Shown piece after piece: positions 59,724 through 64,000 of a DNA stretch of 64,000 bases (the stretch's first letter is position 1; every line of letters starts with the position of its first letter). The position numbers and the translations under genes are program-made. Origin of the DNA: DATMXT01 sp035560415 (GTDB lineage: Bacteria > Bacillota > Clostridia > Oscillospirales > Feifaniaceae). The notes beneath the pieces are model-generated. The model ran no database searches and had not been told where the DNA came from. It worked only from the letters and a program-made list of their open reading frames with translations. The stretch spans positions 1 through 64,000 of the forward strand of contig DATMZG010000117.1 of the NCBI GenBank assembly GCA_035560415.1, in the 5' to 3' direction.

Positions 59724-60317
59724 CTACCGCACAAAGCTCAAAAAAGCAATGGCAAGCCCGATGATGCGCACGTCGCTCAAGGCCTCCCGCTCAAAGACAA
59801 GGCTCTCGTACATCGGGTTTTCGGGCTGGAGCACGAGCTTGCCCGGGAATTTGCGCACCCGCTTCAAAGTGGCCTCGTCCTCAATGAGGACGGCCGCAAT
59901 CTGCCCGTCCGCAACGTCGGGCTGGGCGCGCAGATAGACGATGTCGCCGTCGAAAATGCGGGCGTTGATCATGGAGTCGCCGCGGCAGCGCAGCGCAAAG
60001 TCGGCCCGCACCCCCTCGGCCGAGTGGACGTATTCCTCAATGTTGGGCTCGGCCAAAATGGGCTCGCCGCAGGCGATGACCCCTAGAAGCGGCACCGAGG
60101 CCGCCTCCGACTGGTACTGCGGGCCAAACCGCATGTAGTCGATGCTGACGCCGAAATACAGGGCCAGCGCCTCCTCGGTCTTAAAGTCCGGCTCCCTGTT
60201 GCCGAGCTCGTACATGCTGATGGCGCTCTTGGAGATGCCCACCTCGTCGGCAAGCCCTTTCTGTGTCAGCCCCTGCCCCTTGCGCAGGTCGCGCAGAATT
60301 TTCGCAAACTTGGACAC
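59724..60317 (-). CDS. LexA/CI-like repressor (XRE HTH plus S24 peptidase)
   Basis: 197-aa self-cleaving repressor. An XRE helix-turn-helix (about 5-60) is joined to an S24 domain: cleavage site C83-G84 in VIACGEP, catalytic S115 in GDSMINA, and K152 in TLKRV, all intact. It should be inactivated by RecA-stimulated or stress-induced autocleavage. GTG 60317 is preferred as start, since the transcript should begin about 60332 and GGGGGTGA then lies five bases upstream; ATG 60332 would be leaderless. Two matched operators lie over its promoter. No phage genes are near, and this is not canonical LexA, which has a different HTH. Confidence 0.85.
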   Translation of the reverse strand: MSKFAKILRDLRKGQGLTQKGLADEVGISKSAISMYELGNREPDFKTEEALALYFGVSIDYMRFGPQYQSEAASVPLLGVIACGEPILAEPNIEEYVHSAEGVRADFALRCRGDSMINARIFDGDIVYLRAQPDVADGQIAAVLIEDEATLKRVRKFPGKLVLQPENPMYESLVFEREALSDVRIIGLAIAFLSFVR

Positions 60318-60338
60318 GTCCGTCACCCCCATATGCCC

Positions 60339-60391
60339 ATTATATCACGTCTTGTGACAACTTCAAGACGCAACTTCACGCTTTGTGTGAA
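60339..60391 (-). promoter_or_regulatory. Repressor promoter with two operators
   Basis: Minus-strand TTGAAG (60366-60361), 16 bases, TATAAT (60344-60339). Operator 1, TCACGTCTTGTGA (60345-60357), fills the spacer. Operator 2, TTCACGCTTTGTGTGAA (60375-60391), lies upstream. They share CACGTCTTGTG/CACGCTTTGTG (one mismatch), with equal points 31 bases apart, three helical turns. Likely autorepression. Confidence 0.65.
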
Positions 60392-60497
60392 TATTGACCC
60401 GCCGTACAAAGAGGACGCCGGCCCTCTGTTTTTCATACACTGGTAACATGTAACGGCTTTTTAAAATAAAGGCGCTGCCCGGACGGGAGGGAAAAAC

Positions 60498-60650
60498 ATG
60501 ACCGAAGTGACGGTGCGCATCGGCAGCGACCGGGTGATTCTCGGCCGTATCATCGACGGCATCACCTATGTGCCGCTGCGGGACGTGGTGGCGGCCATCC
60601 AGCCCCGGGTCGTCTGGACGCCGGAGGAGGGAGCCGGAGTTATCCTGTGA
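60498..60650 (+). CDS. 50-aa copper amine oxidase N-terminal-like miniprotein
   Basis: ATG 60498 with GGGAGGG eight bases upstream opens a 50-codon frame. It begins MTEVTVRIGSDRV and contains IDGITYVPLRDVVAAI and VVWTPEEGAGVIL, the pattern of the copper amine oxidase N-terminal (stalk) domain used as an export or cell-surface domain in Clostridia, in its minimal single-unit form without signal peptide. It lies divergent from the LexA-like repressor, 106 bases past its operators, and ends in a perfect terminator, so it may be under that repressor. Too short for standard gene finders. Confidence 0.6.
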   Translation: MTEVTVRIGSDRVILGRIIDGITYVPLRDVVAAIQPRVVWTPEEGAGVIL

Positions 60651-60651
60651 C

Positions 60652-60688
60652 AAAAAGAGCCCCCCGGCGAAGCCGGGGGGCTCTTTTT
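60652..60688. terminator. Bidirectional terminator
   Basis: A 17-bp perfect stem (60652-60668 with 60672-60688), GAA loop, T5 on both strands. It ends the miniprotein transcript and the minus-strand ridA operon. Confidence 0.95.
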
Positions 60689-61067
60689 ACTTTGACGCAA
60701 TGACGTCAATCTCAACGTCGAGCCCGTCGTAGAGCTGCACGCCGGAGACGCAGAGCCTCGCGGGGTAATCCCCCGTAAAATACTTCCGGTAGACCTCGTT
60801 CATCTCGGAAAAATATTTCCGGTCGGACAGATGGACCGTGCACTTGATGATTTTGTCCATGCAACTGCCGACCTCTTCTAAGGTATTTTTGATGATGTCC
60901 ATGACGATAGCAGTCTGCTCGGCGACCGAGCCCCGGACGACTTCGCCGGTGTTCATGTCGACCGCGACCTGCCCCGAGATGAAGAGCAGGTCGCAGTAGC
61001 CGATGACCTGAGAGTAGGGGCCGACCGACTCCGGAATGCTCTTTGCGTGGATGACTTCCTTTTTCAC
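60687..61067 (-). CDS. ridA: RidA family enamine/imine deaminase
   Basis: 126-aa YjgF/RidA protein that hydrolyses reactive enamines such as 2-aminoacrylate to the keto acid and ammonia. SIPESVGPYSQVI at the start, FISGQVAVDMNTGEVV, and the C-terminal YPARLCVSGVQL with its conserved Arg are typical. GTG 61067 with GGAGGA six bases upstream decides the start; longer readings run into the amidohydrolase region. Last of a cluster whose other members could generate 2-aminoacrylate. Confidence 0.92.
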   Translation of the reverse strand: MKKEVIHAKSIPESVGPYSQVIGYCDLLFISGQVAVDMNTGEVVRGSVAEQTAIVMDIIKNTLEEVGSCMDKIIKCTVHLSDRKYFSEMNEVYRKYFTGDYPARLCVSGVQLYDGLDVEIDVIASK

Positions 61068-61125
61068 GAGTGTTCCTCCGTGCAGCTTGTCGCTGCGCTC
61101 AATATGTATTTCAGCGGCCATCGCC

Positions 61126-62748
61126 TTACGCTTTATAGACCGCCTCGCCCGCCAGATAGGTCGTATCGACCGTAATTTTGCCCAGGTCCTCGTCTGGCAC
61201 CGCAAGGTAATCCTGGTTTAAGACGACCATGTCGGCATATTTGCCGGCCTTCATGGAGCCTGCGATGTCCTCGTCAAAGAGCATTTTCGCGGCGTTTACG
61301 GTGTAGGCCTTCAGGGCCTGCATGCGGTCAATGTGCTGCGCCGTGCCGAAGCTCTTGCCGCCCTGGGTCTTGCGGCAGACCATGGAGTAGATGCCGAGCA
61401 TGGGGTTGATGTCACAGACGGGGCAGTCGTTGTTGCAGGCGAAGACCATGCCGCGGTCCACATACTCCTTATTCGGGAAGGCCCACTGCACGCGCTCCGG
61501 GCCCATCACGTTGTAGTGGGAGTCGCCCAAGGCGTAAATGAAGCCGGCCGAAGTGCCGACAAGGATGCCGTACTTTTTCATGCGCTCAATCTGGTCCACG
61601 GTGGGGGACTCGACATGCTCAAAGCGAAAGCGCAGCGGCGCGACGTCGACGCCGTGGGCGAGGCAATACTCGACGCCCTTCAGGGCCTGCTCAATGGCCA
61701 CGTCGCCGATGGCGTGGAGGCTCGCCTGCATGCCGCCCTGCGCTGTCAGCAGCATGTCGGCACAGAGCTCGCCCTGGTCGTTGTAGAGGGTGCCGAAGTT
61801 GTCGGGCTCGCCGACATACGGGACCGAGAAGGCCGCCGTCTTGCCGCCGGTGCTCCCGTCCAAAAGATACTTCATACCGGCAAACCGCAGCGTGTCGTTG
61901 CCAAAGCCGCTCATGAGCCCGACTTTGACAGTCTCGGCCAAAGTCGCCGGGCAGTTGACATTGCTGCGGGCAAAGGTGTAAAACCGGATTCGCATTTTGA
62001 GCCGGCCCTGTTTTTGCAGCTGCTGATAAATTCTCACAAACCGGGCCTCGGCCGCCATTTCGGTCGTGGTCGTGATGCCCTTGCGGAAAATCTCGTCTTG
62101 GATGTCGGTGGCGATGAGCTCCATGATCTGCTCGTCGGTGGGTTTGGGGAAGGGAATCCAGTGCTGCACGGCGCCCGAGATGACGCCGGTCGGCTCGCCC
62201 TTATCATCCTTGAAAATTTTCCCGCCGACGGGCGGCACCGCGTCCGCAGTAATCCCGCAGAGCCTCATGGCTAGCGTGTTGACGGCCCCCACATGGCCGC
62301 AGGTCCGCTTGATGAAGACGGGGTTGTTGGGCGAGACGGTGTCGAGGTCCGCGGCCGTGACGGGGAGCGCACCCTCCTTGAATTTCGCCTCGTCCCAGCC
62401 CCAGCCAAAGAGCCATGTCCCTTTGGGAGTCTTGGCCGCGGCCGCGGCCACTTTTTTAAGTACGTTTTCTTTGGAGCTGGTGGCCTCTCCGGACAGGTTG
62501 ATGGTGGCGCACTGGTCGCCGTAATAGCAGGGGTGGGCGTGGCTCTCAATGAGCCCGGGAATGACGGTCTTGCCCCCGAGGTCCACAATCTCGGTGCCCT
62601 CCACAGCATACTTCATGGCCTCTTCCAGGCTTCCGACCGACAAAAACCGCCCGCCGCCGACGGCGACGGCCTGCGCAATCGGCGCATCCTCCTCCATTGT
62701 GATGAATTTCCCGCCCGTAAAAACGGTGTCGGCTCTCGGTGGTAACAT
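61126..62748 (-). CDS. Amidohydrolase family 3 (YtcJ-like)
   Basis: 540-aa metal-dependent amidohydrolase with a split beta-sandwich and TIM barrel. VIPGLIESHAHPCYYG supplies the first metal ligands, with later HAIGDVAIEQA and RFEHVESP, and the C-terminal AGKYADMVVLNQD returns to the sandwich. Typical members act on N-acyl or cyclic amides; the substrate is unknown. AAGGAG lies 11 bases upstream. Between ATC hydrolase-like and RidA genes, opening of a ring or removal of an acyl group is likely. Confidence 0.88.
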   Translation of the reverse strand: MLPPRADTVFTGGKFITMEEDAPIAQAVAVGGGRFLSVGSLEEAMKYAVEGTEIVDLGGKTVIPGLIESHAHPCYYGDQCATINLSGEATSSKENVLKKVAAAAAKTPKGTWLFGWGWDEAKFKEGALPVTAADLDTVSPNNPVFIKRTCGHVGAVNTLAMRLCGITADAVPPVGGKIFKDDKGEPTGVISGAVQHWIPFPKPTDEQIMELIATDIQDEIFRKGITTTTEMAAEARFVRIYQQLQKQGRLKMRIRFYTFARSNVNCPATLAETVKVGLMSGFGNDTLRFAGMKYLLDGSTGGKTAAFSVPYVGEPDNFGTLYNDQGELCADMLLTAQGGMQASLHAIGDVAIEQALKGVEYCLAHGVDVAPLRFRFEHVESPTVDQIERMKKYGILVGTSAGFIYALGDSHYNVMGPERVQWAFPNKEYVDRGMVFACNNDCPVCDINPMLGIYSMVCRKTQGGKSFGTAQHIDRMQALKAYTVNAAKMLFDEDIAGSMKAGKYADMVVLNQDYLAVPDEDLGKITVDTTYLAGEAVYKA

Positions 62749-62796
62749 ATGTTTTTCAACTCCTTTCGCTCAGGTGCTGCCGCATGGAAAAAGCGG

Positions 62797-63288
62797 CTAC
62801 TTCACTTTTGAGATTCTGATTTTGCAGGTCGGGCAGCCGGTCGTGATGGTGTCGGTCAGCTCAAACTTGAAGGCGGGATGGGTGCTCATCACGCCGCGGT
62901 CGCCGTCCATCGCAATGTCGCACAGGTGCCGGATTTTCTCCTCGTCATCCGTCATTTTCTGCCACGCGGCCACGAGCGGGCAATAGTGGAAGTCGAGTTT
63001 GACCTCGTCCTCGGATTTTTCCATCTCAACTTCAAGCACCTTTTGAATGGTCTCAGGCAAAAAAGCGTCGCAAAAGGCCAGAAGGTCGTCGCCTGTCGGA
63101 TATTTTGTGTTGCCGTGCATCACGCCGCAGCTGAAAATGGCCTCGCGGCCGGCCTCGTCCAGATCGATGCCGTGTTTTTCAAGCTGCTCGCACAGAAGAT
63201 AAAACCACTGGGCCCGGTGCTCAAAAGCGGCCCGGAGGGTGTTGACTTCCTTGTCATCCAGATATTTCGAAGGGGCGTTGTGAATCAT
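62797..63288 (-). CDS. L-2-amino-thiazoline-4-carboxylate hydrolase-like protein
   Basis: 163-aa protein. The C-terminal pattern FHYCPLVAAWQKM, IRHLCDIAMDGD and GCPTCKIRI agrees with the ATC-hydrolase family, which opens the thiazoline ring on the route from DL-ATC to L-cysteine in pseudomonads. In anaerobes many members have unknown function, so the substrate is open. GGGAGGAAA precedes ATG 63288. With a desulfidase-like gene upstream, cysteine or a thiazoline is a good guess. Confidence 0.75.
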   Translation of the reverse strand: MIHNAPSKYLDDKEVNTLRAAFEHRAQWFYLLCEQLEKHGIDLDEAGREAIFSCGVMHGNTKYPTGDDLLAFCDAFLPETIQKVLEVEMEKSEDEVKLDFHYCPLVAAWQKMTDDEEKIRHLCDIAMDGDRGVMSTHPAFKFELTDTITTGCPTCKIRISKVK

Positions 63289-63409
63289 TTTGTTTTCCTC
63301 CCGATTTGTTTGTTTCGAATGGCCTCCTGTCATACTCGGTTGAATTCACTGTGCCGGTACACGCCCTTTTGGCCATCCATACCACCCCCTTAAAAATCCG
63401 GTGTTTATT

Positions 63410-64000
63410 TTACTCTCCCCGCCGCTGGTTGCGGGAGCGTTCAATGAGCTTCACAATGACGCGGTCGGTCTCGGTCATGCCGGGGTTATTGAGCTGGCCC
63501 AGGTTGTAGAAGGTGTCCTCAATCGTGTTGCCGATGATGCCGACACCGGCCGGCAGCCCTACGCCCTCCGCCGCCAGATAGGCGAACTGCACGGCCGTCA
63601 TGGCGGCGGTGCTCAGCTTTAAAGCGCAGGACTCCTTGGCCCCGTCGCAAAACATGCCGCCCAGCGTCCCGATTAAGGACTGCATGGCCAAGACCCCCTG
63701 CTCAAAGGAGCCCCCCAGCAGATACACGGTCGCCGCGGCGACGCCTGCCGAGGCCGCAATGGAGCAGCCGCAAAAGGCCGTCATGCGCTTGACATAGCCC
63801 TTTATGTAGACTGTGACCGTCGAGCTGATACAGAGCGCGCGGGCGGCGGTCGTCTCATCGGCCCCGAGCTCGTCCGCAACCACCTTGACCCCGATGAAGT
63901 TCGTGATGCCGTGGTTGCCGCTTCCGGCAATGGCCATGATCGGCACGATCAGCCCCTGCATGCGGGCTTCGCCGGCCGCCGCCGTCATGGCTCTGGCCTT
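63410..64000 (-). CDS. L-cysteine desulfidase/serine dehydratase alpha-like (CyuA, UPF0597), partial
   Basis: The 5' part lies outside the window: the frame is open at the right edge, so only about the last 197 codons are seen. MQGLIVPIMAIAGSGNHGITN, MTAFCGCSIAASAG and MFCDGAKESCALK are typical of the Fe-S-dependent CyuA/UPF0597 family, related to the alpha chain of Fe-S serine dehydratase. CyuA splits cysteine to 2-aminoacrylate, then pyruvate, ammonia and sulfide. The cysteines that ligate the cluster are present. First known gene of the minus-strand set ending in ridA, with 121 bases to the next gene. Confidence 0.85.
   Translation of the reverse strand, partial: KARAMTAAAGEARMQGLIVPIMAIAGSGNHGITNFIGVKVVADELGADETTAARALCISSTVTVYIKGYVKRMTAFCGCSIAASAGVAAATVYLLGGSFEQGVLAMQSLIGTLGGMFCDGAKESCALKLSTAAMTAVQFAYLAAEGVGLPAGVGIIGNTIEDTFYNLGQLNNPGMTETDRVIVKLIERSRNQRRGE

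Noticed and set aside
59724..60317. LexA/CI-like gene as a sign of a prophage
   Set aside because: No integrase, capsid, terminase, lysis or replication gene lies on either side; neighbours are metabolic genes.
60363..60653. 96-aa minus-strand frame between the repressor and ridA
   Set aside because: No ribosome binding site; it overlaps operators and is antisense to the better-supported 50-aa miniprotein.

Overview
The window reads as a chromosomal segment of a high-GC, anaerobic, amino-acid-fermenting member of the Bacillota, class Clostridia, probably near Oscillospirales. Supporting signs are the division block sepF-yggT-divIVA-ileS-lspA, the mutS-mutL-miaA-hfq block, an ECF thiamine S-component behind a TPP riboswitch, an archaeal-type ProRS, GGAGG ribosome binding sites, and ferredoxin- and Etf-linked catabolic operons. 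The exact taxon is inference. I saw no rRNA, tRNA, insertion sequence or integrated phage.

Layout. 0-6 kb: LysM/G5/M23 envelope hydrolase, PfpI protein, GH26-like lipoprotein, and a convergent HExxPGH metallopeptidase-like protein. 6-22.7 kb: long plus-strand housekeeping run, miaB-ylbF-mutS-mutL-miaA-hfq, then an HlyD-like protein, a PLP-binding protein, sepF, yggT, divIVA, ileS, lspA, rluD and thiT. The thiT promoter and TPP aptamer lie inside the 3' end of rluD. 22.7-28.7 kb: a field of palindromes, then minus-strand PPTase, RNase R, SGNH hydrolase, a WYL regulator and ProRS. 28.8-36.8 kb: tandem tyrosine phosphatase, 2-hydroxyacid dehydrogenase, an AT-rich gap holding a candidate 176-nt structured RNA, Na/Ca exchanger, MBL protein, AEC permease, GNAT, thiE and a HAD phosphatase. 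37-39.5 kb: gdhA, a QueG-like protein and a decayed orphan CRISPR array. 39.5-47.9 kb: a LysR regulator divergent from an operon encoding a beta-alanyl-CoA ammonia-lyase-like hotdog protein, a four-subunit 2-oxoacid:ferredoxin oxidoreductase, an M20 amidohydrolase, an acyl-CoA dehydrogenase and EtfBA. 48-54.4 kb: a protein of unknown function with a 32-aa Cys/Arg-rich peptide, a sodium symporter, PNPase and smaller genes. 54.4-59.7 kb: minus-strand operon of a TIM-barrel isomerase, a molybdopterin oxidoreductase, a ferredoxin and three sulfhydrogenase-type subunits (beta, gamma, delta) without a NiFe subunit. 59.7-64 kb: a LexA/CI-like repressor with two matched operators, a 50-aa miniprotein, and a minus-strand set of cysteine desulfidase-like, ATC hydrolase-like, amidohydrolase and RidA genes.

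How the parts fit. GdhA, the 2-oxoacid oxidoreductase and the ammonia-lyase/acyl-CoA dehydrogenase/Etf set suggest Stickland-like fermentation: oxidative decarboxylation makes acyl-CoA and reduced ferredoxin, and an enoyl-CoA formed by deamination is reduced through Etf. The right-end cluster fits degradation of cysteine or a thiazoline, with RidA clearing the 2-aminoacrylate formed. The molybdopterin operon looks like a soluble NAD(P)-linked redox enzyme of unknown substrate. Operon assignments rest on 1-11 nt overlaps and close spacing. The strongest new candidates are the small RNA at 31.4-31.6 kb, the ammonia-lyase operon and the molybdopterin-sulfhydrogenase hybrid.
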